In this document: positions 43,495-54,524 of the stretch, piece by piece | How positions within the stretch are numbered: position 1 is the stretch's first letter | Layout: every line of letters begins with the position of its first letter | NCBI GenBank assembly: GCA_022661535.1 | Contig: JAKULF010000006.1 | Span: forward strand, 1,855,001 to 1,919,000 | DNA length: 64,000 nucleotides | From: Eutypa lata | Taxonomy: Eukaryota; Ascomycota; Sordariomycetes; Xylariales; Diatrypaceae | Direction: 5' to 3' | The notes under the pieces: generated by a model | What the model was told of the DNA's origin: nothing | What the model saw: only the letters and a program-made list of their open reading frames with translations | The model's database searches: none | Made by a program: the position numbers and the translations under genes

Positions 43495-44690
43495 TCATTT
43501 GTTCTTCCAACCCCGCTCCAGCACATCCCTCACTGTCCATGTCTCGATGTTCGAGAAAACTTGATTAAGGGTCTTCTCAGGTTGCAAGTGGAACAGTCCT
43601 TCCTCGAACCAAACTCCAAAGTTAGAAAATATGGATTGAATTTCCTCTTTAGGCATTTGCGAGTATAGCGACGGGTGGGATGGAAGCTCTGTAGTCTTCC
43701 CGGAACGGAGGAGATCAAGGGAGTCATAGGTAACCTTGAACTTCGTGCCTGCAGCTCCTGGGTTAGTCGCGTTCTTGTCCACCCAGCCCTCCTCGCACCG
43801 GAATCAGGTATTAGATATATGTATATATCACTTACCCTTAACTTCCTCGGCGATTTTCAAGAACTCGTTCCACGTGACAGTATCACCGACGATATAGCTC
43901 TCACGGTCCCATTTGGGTAGGTCCAGACTGGCGGCAACAAACTCGGCGGCGTTGAAGGTATGGGTGAATGTCACCGGCGTGTTTCCCGCGCCAGGGATCG
44001 CGGCAACGTCGTGCTCGATGTCAACAACGATGATGTTGGGGCGCTGGTACGTCTTGACGCGCGGATAACCCCAAAAGTCGAGGAAATACCCCATGTAGAC
44101 CAGCGTATACTCGAGGTTGCTTTTCTCTAGCGTCTCCATAGCTTCTAGCTTCGCACGACCTATAGGAAATGCCTTGAGCTGGCTACGAGACGGTTGGGGG
44201 GGTTCAGTTATTGGCAGCTGCTTTATTGTTTATAGCTATAATGGCAACCTCGCTCCTCCGTGAGGGCTGAGAATGGCGGTGATAACTCACTCCAACGTGT
44301 AGGGGATACCCCAAATACTGGGGATAAATCGTCTGGTGTACTGGCAAGCTTCGGAGGCGAGGACGAGGTTTACCTGCGGCTTACCGGTAGTGGTGAGGAA
44401 AAGGGTTGAGATAACAGTATCGACTTTATTGTCGACGAGAACCTTGGTCAAAGCCTCGACATCGTCGTAGTCGATAGGTATGATTTCACACCCCATTAGA
44501 GTCTCGAGCTCGGGGTTAGCCTATTCAACGTTTCAGCACATTGTTCTAGGAGGTGTTTGTCAACCGGGGGCCGGTGGATGTCTACCGTCCTACTGAGGAT
44601 CTTGACCTCATGTTTCCCTTGACCTTTGATAGTCTCGGCAATGGCACGGCCAATGCCACGAGTGCCTCCCGCAATTGCAATAGTCACCAT
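43495..44690 (-). CDS. NmrA-like NAD(P)-binding reductase, paralogue B
   Basis: 311 residues from exons 44690-44586 (105 nt), 44520-44291 (230), 44182-43836 (347) and 43748-43495 (254): the same lengths and phases as paralogue A. Seen: VTIAIAGGTRGIGRAIAET; PIDYDDVEALTKVLVDNKVD; DTVISTLFL; RRFIPSIWGIPYTLD across the second junction; TLVYMGYFLDFWGYPRVKTY; AAIPGAGNTPVTFTHTF; ETWTVRDVLERGWKNK at the end. The 'B' copy differs from 'A' at many positions, so the duplication is old. Its promoter has a TATA box about 75 bp before the ATG, inside a palindrome (44758-44781). Substrate unknown. Confidence 0.87.
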
Positions 44691-45773
44691 TATTCCGATT
44701 GTATTACTTTGCTAAACCCTAAGCGCGAAGTAAAGCTCCCGAAGACCTAAAAAAGCCGTGGCTATATAAAATATAAGCCACCGCTGACTTTATATTGAAC
44801 TATATATAACACGGAGAGTCACATGATCGTTATCTCTTTAATGAATAGCGTGCGTAAGACTCTCATAGAGATCTATAGGTAATAGATATCCGCAGTGAAC
44901 TAGTTCCATTTACTCACCTTAGGTACCTAGGTAAGCATCGAATAACTTTAACCCTCTGTTACTTAAGTGCGGGGCCCCGCTAACTGTATTCTCTAACTTA
45001 GTGGACAACCGCAATGGCATGATGATTAGCCCGAACCCGAGAGACTCCTGGGGACTTCAGTGGTTTCCCTGGATGTACCCAAGACTCCTGATCGTGACCC
45101 GGATTGGTCAGATTTCGTTTCCGTCTATAACGTGGTTAAGGTTGCATCAATGACGAAATCTTTTGTTTAGTAATCACTCTGCCAATGCAATGTACAGCCT
45201 CGGTATTTGCAGATACGATCTAGACTCTATATACGCACCTACGTGTGCCTGATTTCTGCACTAGGGGGTCATTTGTCATCCGGATTCCTCCCCTCTTGGG
45301 TCCATTGGAACACGGAATGGCCCCTTAAGCTAGTGTCATATAATCCACAATATGAATGACCTTTTTCTTGACACTACTATTAGATAATTTCCAACAGTCT
45401 ATACATGTATTAACGGATTTGCTAGCAATTAATGGCCTAGTTCACAGACAATTCTAGGTACCGGAATGTGAATAAAAAAAGAGGATTTGGTCTTAGCATG
45501 ACAACCGGCCTCGGGATGCCATCTTGTCGGTTTGTCGGTTTGCGGGCTTCTCCGGGAGACACCTCATGAAGTCGCCAGAATAAACTCTAAACTGGCTGAT
45601 AAATCACCGCGGGAACCTATATAACTCTTGTCGAAGTTTCTCTCTCTCCTGTGTCAAAATAGCCAATCTCAACATCAACCTTTCTTCACAGCGCACCAGT
45701 CCAGACACCAGTCACCCTTACCCCAGCAGGCCTTTCAACTCGTAGAATTCGGAAGAGCAACACTTTAGACAAA
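44691..45773. promoter_or_regulatory. Divergent intergenic/promoter region, NmrA-B and SDR
   Basis: 1.08 kb shared by two outward genes. On the NmrA side, TATATAAA lies inside the imperfect palindrome at 44758-44781. On the SDR side, CTATATAAC at 45618-45626 is about 150 bp before the ATG and is followed by a CT-rich start region. Contains AGGTACCTAGGTAAG at 44921. Confidence 0.6.
44758..44781. promoter_or_regulatory. Imperfect palindrome enclosing a TATA box
   Basis: GTGGCT at 44758-44763 and its exact complement AGCCAC at 44776-44781 flank a 12-bp TATATAAAATAT-like centre. On the minus strand it lies about 70-90 bp before the NmrA-B start codon. Confidence 0.6.
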
Positions 45774-46726
45774 ATGAGCACCCAGACTACCTACCTCATC
45801 ACCGGTGGCAACCGGGGCATTGGCAAGGGCTTCGTCTCGACGTTCCTATCCAGGCCCTCGACCACGGTCATCGCGGCCGTCCGGGACCCGTCTCACGCCA
45901 CCTCCAAGGCCCTGTCTGACCTGCCCAAGGGCGCTGGCTCCAAGCTCATCCTCGTCAAGCTCGACTCCTCCGTCGCATCGGACGCCGCGAGCGCCGTGGC
46001 CACCCTCAAGAAGGACCACGGCATCACTGCCCTTGACGTCGTCGTCGCCAACGCCGGTATCAACACCGGCGGGACCTCCGTTCGCAACACCTCAGCCGCC
46101 AACACCATCGAGCACTTCAATGTCAACGCCATTGCCCCCATCCTCCTCTTCCAGGCCACCGCCGACCTCCTCCAGGCCAGCAAGACCGGGAACCCCAAGT
46201 TCGTCGCCATCTCCACGCTTATTGGCTCCATCGCCACCATTGACGCCCTCGTTGCGCTCAACTTCCCCAACACCGCCAGTCCCTATGGCGGCAGGTAAGT
46301 AATTTTCGTTGTTATTTTTTGCCCCTTATAGCTAGCTAGCTAGCTAGCTTCAGTGCTTGGAGTTACTAAAACGGGCATGTTCGGGAGCCAAAAAAAAAAT
46401 CCTCCCGAACAACTCCCACATTTCGCTTAGATACCTATAAAGAAGTAATTGCTAACTTTAGATGTTGCAGTAAAACGGCCCTCAACTGGTTCGTCCGCCG
46501 TCTCCACTTCGAGGAGCCCTGGCTCACCAGCTTCGTCTTCCACCCCGGCCTGGTGGAGACGGACATGACTGCCAACGTGACCGCCGGCTCCGGTCTTAGC
46601 CTCAAGGACCTTGGTGGGATCTCCGTCGAGACGAGCGTTGCTGGCATGACCAAGACTATTGATTCCTCTACTCGTGAAACCAGTGGCACCTTCCAGAACT
46701 ACGACGGTGCCGTCAATCCCTGGTAA
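45774..46726 (+). CDS. Short-chain dehydrogenase/reductase, norsolorinate ketoreductase-like
   Basis: 258 residues from exons 45774-46294 and 46471-46726, joined in phase 2. Classical SDR: cofactor motif TGGNRGIG (about residues 10-17); VVVANAGINTGG (NAG motif); active-site YGGSK formed across the splice junction (Tyr171 and Lys175); catalytic Ser in VAISTLIGS; then KTALNWFVRRLHFEEPW, HPGLVETDM and a C-terminal block ending YDGAVNPW. The combination resembles the fungal ketoreductase subfamily that includes aflatoxin Nor1/AflD and many uncharacterised relatives, so a ketone substrate is likely but undefined. Exon 1 is markedly GC-rich. Intron 1 contains GCTA repeats. Confidence 0.88.
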
Positions 46727-48774
46727 ATAGCAGAGTTTGTTTGGGGGGCTGGAGAGGGAGAGATTGGAGGATAGCATGTTTACTTGGTAGATATGGATGA
46801 TATATAGACTAACTACTATCCTTGAATATTATGTTAATATGTCTCTGACTACAAGACGTGCTCTTCAAGTCACCCTTTTGACCGTTATGTGTGACTCGTT
46901 CTGCAGCATCGATCTTCAAGAGAAGCAGGTATTGAAATGCTGGCAGCGTTTGCGCGTCATGTCGAATATTTAAAATTGGTTCGTTAGCCCATATGCCACC
47001 ACGCACCTTCGGTTTTATTGTGCATCTGCGAATTGCTCTACACTAAAGAACCTTTAGACGTTAGGTTAAAATACCAAATTTCTAAAAATACAAATGGAGA
47101 ATGAAAAGAACGAAAAGAAGTGAGTATACTCGTAGGTCCAGAAATATATTTATAGACAGGTTGGGTTGTGTTGGTGGATATTAATTAATAAATACCCTGG
47201 GCGCACCTGATACGCACCACCTGAGATCTAAAGCTGACCCAAGATGTACCATGACAATATGGGCACCCCATCCTAAACTTTGTGAGAAGGCAACTAATGA
47301 TTGCCTAGAATAGGTTTATCATAAACAGTAAGTATTGGTGTTAGGCCCTTTGCATCGATTGTGATAAAAAGCCATAGCATAAGCAGGATAATTGCCAGAA
47401 AGGCAAAGGTTGTGCGCTGCTTAACGCTGATCCAATATTCCGAAAAAAAGAAAAAAAAGACTTGTCTTTTGTGTGATTTTGTCCCTACTCAATGATAGAC
47501 ATATCTGGCAAAAAACTAGGTTGTACCGCTCAACTTCAATGCAATACCCAGAGGGTTGTACCAATCGTTGTTGAGGCAATACCTAGAAAAACCCCCGAAC
47601 CATCATGTAGCTTCGACAATGGTTAACCATGTCGAAGATATATGAGAAGGGTTTTTTTTGCACCCGGTGGGAATCGAACGCTGTCAGCTGCGTCAAACGA
47701 AAGCAGTACCACGCACCACTCCGCCATCCGCCCAAACTAGCACTGATTCCCACGGTTAAAAAATTGTGCTTCTATTTGACCTTATGTATGTATGTTGCTA
47801 GGTGGGGGGTACTACTTTGCCTAGTATGATTATTCCAATTATTCCAACCCGAGTTGAGATTATTCAATTACTCAATAGGGATAGTCGGAGCCGTACGACT
47901 TTCGGCTCATCCTTGGATATAGGACAAGTCGTCCGTCTGAAGACACACATGGAGCCGCACAAATTTCCTTGATGAAGAGTATTATTGTACGCTCAGAAAG
48001 TCCTAGGCTTCTGTAGAAGTGCTTCTCTCCCTAGGAAGAAAAGAAAAGACTGTGTTGGAGCCACCAGAGGCTTGGACCGCTTCTCCTCGCCACCTAGGAC
48101 CCCCTCTTTGAACTCCTTGATAATACACGGTATCTTTGAGGTCTTGCGAAATAAACGCCTCGAAATTAGTCGATAGTCATCGATCTACACCAACAGAAAT
48201 TACCACCTTGTCTACTAAATTGAATTTTTCTCGCCCAAGCGATGGAATATGTGACCCTCATATCATTATTAAGGACCTTCGAGATCTTGGGTTTGGTACA
48301 CCTAATTATATTTAGTAAGTGACCAGCACCATCTTCGCTAAAGCCAACCGCGCACTGTCTAAGTAGAAATCTGTATGTGATATTGAGCACTATTAAATAG
48401 GATGCAACAAGTTGGTTCCTGTCAATAATGATCTTCGTCAGGTTATGACTTTTGCATAAGCACAGTGGCCTTTTAATCTAGCATACAAGTAATTGATTGT
48501 TAATCACCAGGACAATGTGATACTGGAATAAAATATGTTGCTTTAAATATATGAATGTAAGTAATTCTATCGTTATATACAAATATGGTCGATCCCGTGG
48601 TAAATGACAGTGATGCGAACCCCTTTTCCGCTCCCGAAGTTGCCATTGATAATCGGTTAGACAAACCCACTAAAAACAGTCGGACCTCGTCTCTCCCTCC
48701 TCATCCTAACCACCCAGCTGCCCGGAGAGATGAGGTTCATGACGAGGAGACCGGGGCTCATCATAGTAAGGAAC
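46727..48774. other. Intergenic with degenerate tRNA-like stretch
   Basis: 2 kb AT-rich spacer without a supported protein gene. On the minus strand, about 47661-47733, there is an A-box-like TGGCGGAGTGG and a B box GTTCGATTCC at tRNA distance, but the stems do not pair. Confidence 0.45.
47661..47733 (-). ncRNA. Degenerate tRNA-like sequence
   Basis: A 73-nt minus-strand stretch has A box TGGCGGAGTGG and B box GTTCGATTCC about 45 nt apart. The anticodon arm would be TGCTT-TCGTTTG-ACGCA with one mismatch and C instead of T at position 33. Acceptor and T stems fail to pair and a run of A follows rather than T. Best read as a decayed tRNA. Confidence 0.3.
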
Positions 48775-49257
48775 TTAGACCGAGACGACGGTGTAGGTGT
48801 CGTCGGGGGAGCAGTTGCCGGGCCCCGCGTAGATGGGGCCACCGCACCAGCCGTCCTGGCTGATGGAGATGCCGGTGAAGACGGTCGAGTCGTCGGCCTC
48901 GCCGTCCCACTGGATGTTGTCGGGGTCGTGGACGTTGCAGGTGTTGGGGTGGCCGGCGAAGTCGGACCAGCAGTGGAAGGTGTAGGTGCCGTCCCAGCAC
49001 GTCGAGGTGAGGCCGAAGTCGGTGCCGCCGGTGACGTGGGCGCACGACGTGCCGCCGTTGGGGGACGCCGTGCTGAACAGCTCCGTGCCGTCGTCGGCCG
49101 TCAGCACGAACCCCGACGAGTGCCCGTACTCGTTGCCCGCGGAGCCCCCGATGGTCGAGAAGTCGCTGCGCGAGTAGATGAAGTTGAGGTTGTTGGCCGC
49201 GAGGACTCCCGCGCTCAGGCCCGCGAGGGCGACGGCTACGCTGGATTTGAAAAACAT
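48775..49257 (-). CDS. Small secreted Cys-rich protein (orphan)
   Basis: 160 residues, intronless, with a clear signal peptide (MFFKSSVAVALAGLSAGVLA, cleavage before Ala21). The mature part has six cysteines (TSCAHV, STCWDG, HCWSD, NTCNVH, WCGGP, GNCSPD), Gly/Asp/Thr-rich beta-type sequence and several Trp. This is the profile of a small apoplastic or wall-associated protein; effector-like features are an inference only. No domain recognised. The 5' leader has a long CCA/CCACCA repeat (49264-49302), and a TATATTTATA sequence lies near 49410. Confidence 0.72.
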   Translation of the reverse strand: MFFKSSVAVALAGLSAGVLAANNLNFIYSRSDFSTIGGSAGNEYGHSSGFVLTADDGTELFSTASPNGGTSCAHVTGGTDFGLTSTCWDGTYTFHCWSDFAGHPNTCNVHDPDNIQWDGEADDSTVFTGISISQDGWCGGPIYAGPGNCSPDDTYTVVSV

Positions 49258-52200
49258 AGTGATGGTGGTTTGGTGGTGGTGGTGGTGGTGATGGTGGTGG
49301 TGGTTTTGTTGTCAAATTGGGTTTGTCTTGATGAATGAGGGTAGATCTATCTGTCTGTGGCTGCTGTTGATGATGCTTCCAACTGTATTACTGATGGGAG
49401 ATACGAAGCCTTATATTTATATTCGGGAAGAGGTCCATAGATATTCGCCTAGTTTTCTTCCCCTTAGGCTGAAATGAGGTCTCCTAATAATAACAAGTTC
49501 AAGCAAGCCCTGGCGGATTGCCTGATGTCTGGCGATAATTCACACAATGATCGTCGATCTTCAATGCTGTGGGCCCGGTTTCTTTCTATTTTTTATTTAT
49601 TTTAATTCTCATTCTTTCTTCCTCGCATCACATTAATCCTTCGCAAAGTATTGCATGTGTTGCCCCCTTCCTTGCAAACCACGAACCACGCCTCGATCCA
49701 TCAAGGATAGTGGCATGGGGTCGCCGTGCTGGATGGAGATCGCGCGTGGCACCGTCGATGATGGACGTTGAATATCCCCAGATCTCAAGTTAGTATTACT
49801 AACTTAGCAAGGGGCCCCCCACCTACACCAGTTGCCTGTCTAGACCCATGCTTGGTTACCTAGCCTGCAGACCAAACAAAGCCGCTGAAGTGGAATGTCC
49901 CTAGCCTAGAATGTATAATATACACTACAGATTCGTCGCAAACAGTATGATACAGGTACTATACCGCACTTTTAGGAATCTTAACATGCTGCGCGTTTCG
50001 GTAACCATTACAAGTTATTCGACGTTTTGTACCGTTTCATAGGGCACTTTATCGTTCGTACTGCACAGCACTTTTCAGAAACAGCGGTCACTAACAAAAA
50101 CACTAAACCCGATAGCCCCGTTCAGCAAAGGCTATACCCATATGGCTACGTCATAGCTGAGCTCCTTTCTTAATGCCAATTGGCGGACCTACGCAACAAT
50201 GAAGGCGACCCAAAAAAAAAGTGCCTTGCATACTCTATCTGTCTATCTATAGATTCTATAGCTGCATCATTTATTTACCTAGTTATACTTATATCTGGAT
50301 CATTTGGCTAATTACTGAACTATGTATATCACCTAGCTCCTGACTGCGCCTTCCAGCTAGATTACCTAACCAAATCAACTGGATCCAACTATTAGAAGAC
50401 CTATATACACTAGGTATCTATAAATGCTAGCTACCTAAATTACTAACGCCTCGCGGCCTTCATAGTCGAACGATAAACCTAAGAATACTTGTTGAACTGC
50501 TTGACTACAGAGCCTAGCCGCATCATCCCGATAACTATATATAAAAGCAGTCAACTAGTTGAGTAGTGCGGCTTAAGGTATAGTTCTAAGTACCTAGGTA
50601 GCTATAAAATGGTGGTTGCTAGGTTCATAGTGGAGTCGGCACAAAAAATACATACTCACATAAGTAGTCAAAGAGGCACAGCCCTATTAACAGCAAAGCT
50701 TAAAAACAAGAAATGAGAGCCGGAGCAAAACAAGCATTCCCCAGCTGAAACCCGCCCCCACGTTATGCTGCCTACATATCTAGTCAAGGCTAGTCCTCGT
50801 GAGATGGGAAAGAGAGTGTGTGGTCGATCAGATATCTTTAGGTATGTACATAGGTAGGAAGGTTTACCGAACACCCCCACTCCCCTGACGCTAAAGTCAT
50901 AGGGCTTACACCTCTACACTACAAACAAACCCTGGTTGCTCCAGATGAAACTGGAGCATCTATAATCTGTTGGCGTATTTGGGTTACGTATAGGGCTACG
51001 ACCACCGCTCTGGAAGCTTGGCAGGGGGTATGAACAACTTATTTTCCCGAGAGCCGGCCAGCCTGCCAGGGCAGGCGGTCAGTCCACGAATTCATGGGCA
51101 TGGCTTATATCCATCCACCCGGAGCTCTACTGCCGGTGAATGTCTCCATCTCACTCCACGGGGATCTTTCATGGAATGGAGTATATTAGTGGACGAGGAA
51201 TTACAAGCAACAACATGTGTAGACGTTGGGTAAGTATACTACAAGGCAGAGCTAGTAGCTGGTAGCTAGTACATGACCATTTGAGATTCCAAGTCCTGGC
51301 TTGGAATTTTGTATCCTTTTTGGGACGCGATGGTGTAGTATGTATATACGCTATCATTTCCATGATAAAACTAACTGGTCATACATAGTATTCCCCGGTA
51401 TTGTAGTATGAAGTGCCTGACAATATCCTTAGTTGTATTAGTATTAATACCGTGTATATGTGTATATAATCTAAGAGACTGAGAGCGATAGTATGATCCG
51501 AGATGGAGATATACAAAACCCAACGTGTTATAATCACCACGAGTATACCCCAGACATACTGTATAATCTAGTTAGTCGCGAGGAAGGTTTTCGGCAAAGA
51601 CGGAAGCAGGCCTGGGGCAACACATACCGACCTAGAGCTGACCTAGTGCTAATACGGCAACCCAATATGGGCAGCTTGAATGGTAGTTCAAGGGCCTGAC
51701 GTACATATGTATAAAAACAGGGGTGTATTGTGTTGACGCGGCACGCGGCATGCGGCAGTTCCACGTAAGAGCATAGTCACGAAGTGGTGCTAGTTTTGAG
51801 GATTAGTCTAGTTAAATAGCATCTTGTCTCTCCATCCCGAAGTGGTCTCCTTGGGTTATACATCATTACGGATATCGATCTTACAGGATACCAACTCAAT
51901 CATCCTGATTTGGAATCTTCCACCGAATTCACAAGGCCTTTGGTTGGGACTTTGACTTATCATCATCTTAATAACTCAGCTATTTGTATCGCCTGGAACA
52001 AGAATTTGATCTGGTTTATATCCCGCGATCAGGAGGAGGCAAAGCTCTCCTTTTTCTTTTCTTCTTTTTTATTTTTATTTTTCTTTTTATATTTACTTAT
52101 TTTATAGATAAAACCCCACAAAGTCGGAGAACCAACAGAAGGTTATACAACTACAGTTTTTCTCAACCAACGACTTCTACCATCTTGAACTACCTCAACT

Positions 52201-52889
52201 CTCTGAGGCTCCTCGTCAACTTCCAGGAGAAGCTTTAGGAAAACTCTTACACGTATAAGGAAGATAGCGATGACGAAGGCAATGATCAAATAAAAAATAT
52301 GCTGTTGCAGAAACAACCCCATATCCATATAACATAAAGCAGAATATAAATATAACGAAGTTATTTCGTCTATTGAAGGTTGGATTTAATATTAAATAGT
52401 TAACGGTTATTTTCAATACTAATCTATAAACAGGTATACTATAATGCTTATGGTGCTTGTTTAGACTGCTCACCCTCCCTGGATAAGGCATCTCCCTTCC
52501 GTTTCTTAGGTTACTGCTCACAATTCCCCATGGATATTTCCGCAGCAATATACACTATGTCATCACCTTCTGACCTTTTCGTTACCACCATCTTGCTTTT
52601 CTTTTCACAATCATTAATATAACCATGAGATAGCTATGTGCTGTATGCAAGGCTATATCCTTCAAATCTCTCAGGGACTCCGGTCTACGGCTTTACCCTA
52701 CAAACCATAGATGGGATCTAGCCAGGGGCTGGTGGAACCTTGCTAGCTTCTATCTTCACCATGCAGCAGTGGAGGGACTAGACATGGCAGTTTATGACGG
52801 TTGCCCTTTATACACCCTATAATCCAGGATCAACCCATTTCTTGAAACTATAAGGGCGATAGTTCTCATTCTGTAAGACCAAACATACC
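49258..52889. other. Long AT-rich gene-free region
   Basis: 3.6 kb. After the (CCA)n leader of the secreted protein no supported gene is found. The many short frames on both strands lack family features and codon-like composition. A palindromic TACCTAGGTA lies at 50590. Confidence 0.45.
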
Positions 52890-54524
52890 TGTGGGGTAGT
52901 TGAATCAAAACCTTCAGAGGTGCCGTTGCATATGGTTGATGTCGGTAAAGGCGATGGTTTTCGGAACCCCCATCTACATATTTCCAAGGCAGAAGAACGT
53001 GCTCATTATCTCGCTTGAGTTACTTCTGGGGAAGCAGATTTTTTTTTTTTTTTTCGTACGATGCAGGCGAATATCGAAAGATATCAAAATAAACTACCTA
53101 GCATACTACCGCCAACTCTCGATCAAGCAATACGCGTCACATGGGATCTAGGGTACCCGCATATTTAGATTAACTCTATGTACGCAGGACTCCAACCAGA
53201 ATAAGAATCGTGAAATTGGCAAAATGAGCGCTGTGTATCAGAATGCCGCCTTGAATATTGCAGCAGGGAAAGGCGATGATGCCTACGCTCGGCCATTCGT
53301 TAAAAAAAGATCCTGCTCTCTATGGACCTCCTAGCTTAGAGGTTTATATTGCTAAGAATGGTATAACTCAACCTCGACAAGTGATTTCTCACCCTTCTAA
53401 TACATTAATTCAGAATATTAAGTTCTATGGCCGACTTTGGGTACTCCAAGAAGAAGCTCTCTCCCCTCGAACTCTACTGTTCAGCCTAAAAGGGCCCCAA
53501 TGGCGCTGCTCAAATATGAACATGAACGATGCTAACTACTTTGACCAACGGTCATCAGCTAGGGGCATCGACCTATTAAGTACGGGAATGTATCATAAAG
53601 CATGAAAAGCCAGATTCTGCCAGGAACGAAGCCACAGCACTACCCTTCCCCTTTGAAGCATGGTATAATGCTGTCGAATACTATCAGAAAGCTTACCCCG
53701 CCGGCTTATCGCTAGAAGATTTGCTTTACGGTTTGAGCTGGTACAAGACGAGGCATATATATGTGGCTGCACATTCGAGACTCCAGGAGGACATCAACGA
53801 CCGCAAGTATGCTAATCTCGCTCATCCCCGGTCTTGGGCACCACGACCGAGCAGGCACGTGTTCTTTGTATTTCGCGAGCAGATTAACCTAGACGAGTAT
53901 CTAGTTAGGGTGTTCTATTCATAGTGTGAGCCAATCAATAAGTCAGACAACCCAATGGGCGAAGTGAGACCGCGTTACTATTTACCCGTGCGAGGTCAGC
54001 TCAAAAGGGCGTTGATACAGTATGTATCAAAACAGCATCTATATGAGCATCTCGTTGGAGATACGAACAGTAGTAACACGGTCTATGGCATCTGGGAGTA
54101 TGAGGTAGTTGATCCAGCATCCCAAAGGATCGTTGGGTACGCCCCTCTTGATAACCATCCAAAGCTTGGAAGAGATCCTAGCATCGAGTGCCTCCGCGTA
54201 CTGAGGTATTGAGGAAAGGGACATGTGTACGACTCTATATGCTTAAGCCTTGTTCAGGATAGCGAGGATGACACAGTTTACAGACGCGTAGGGCTCATTG
54301 GCCTCTTGAAGGGGTCTTGGAGGCATTGAAGGTACCCAGCAGAGCGACGCAAGATAGGGGAAGAAGGGATACCCGCAGAGAGGCCGGTTGAAGAAGTATG
54401 GCACGCGGGTGCCATGGATGATGAATATCACATCAAGAACTGTGACTGCGACGAGAATAACGGCGTCACCGTCTGGGACGATAGCGTTTGGGACAAGGAA
54501 TCACAGGAAATAAGAATCTGCTAA
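52890..54524 (+). pseudogene. Broken HET-domain (heterokaryon incompatibility-like) gene
   Basis: HET proteins mediate non-self recognition and cell death after fusion of unlike strains. Recognisable parts in order: LHMVDVGKGDGFRNPHLHI and KAEERAHYLA, then after a frameshift LSYFWG (canonical SYCWG altered); a poly-T run; TWDLGYPHI followed by a stop where Trp of WIDSLCI is expected; KNREIGKMSAVYQNAALNIA; RLWVLQEEALSPRTLLFS (HET signature, about 53440); then EAWYNAVEYY and GLSLEDLLYGLSWYKTRHIY; later IVGYAPLDNHP and YRRVGLIGLL, in shifting frames. Several stops and frameshifts exclude a full product. The changes W to stop, D to N and C to Y in one motif are all G-to-A, consistent with RIP or simple decay. 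Confidence 0.8.
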
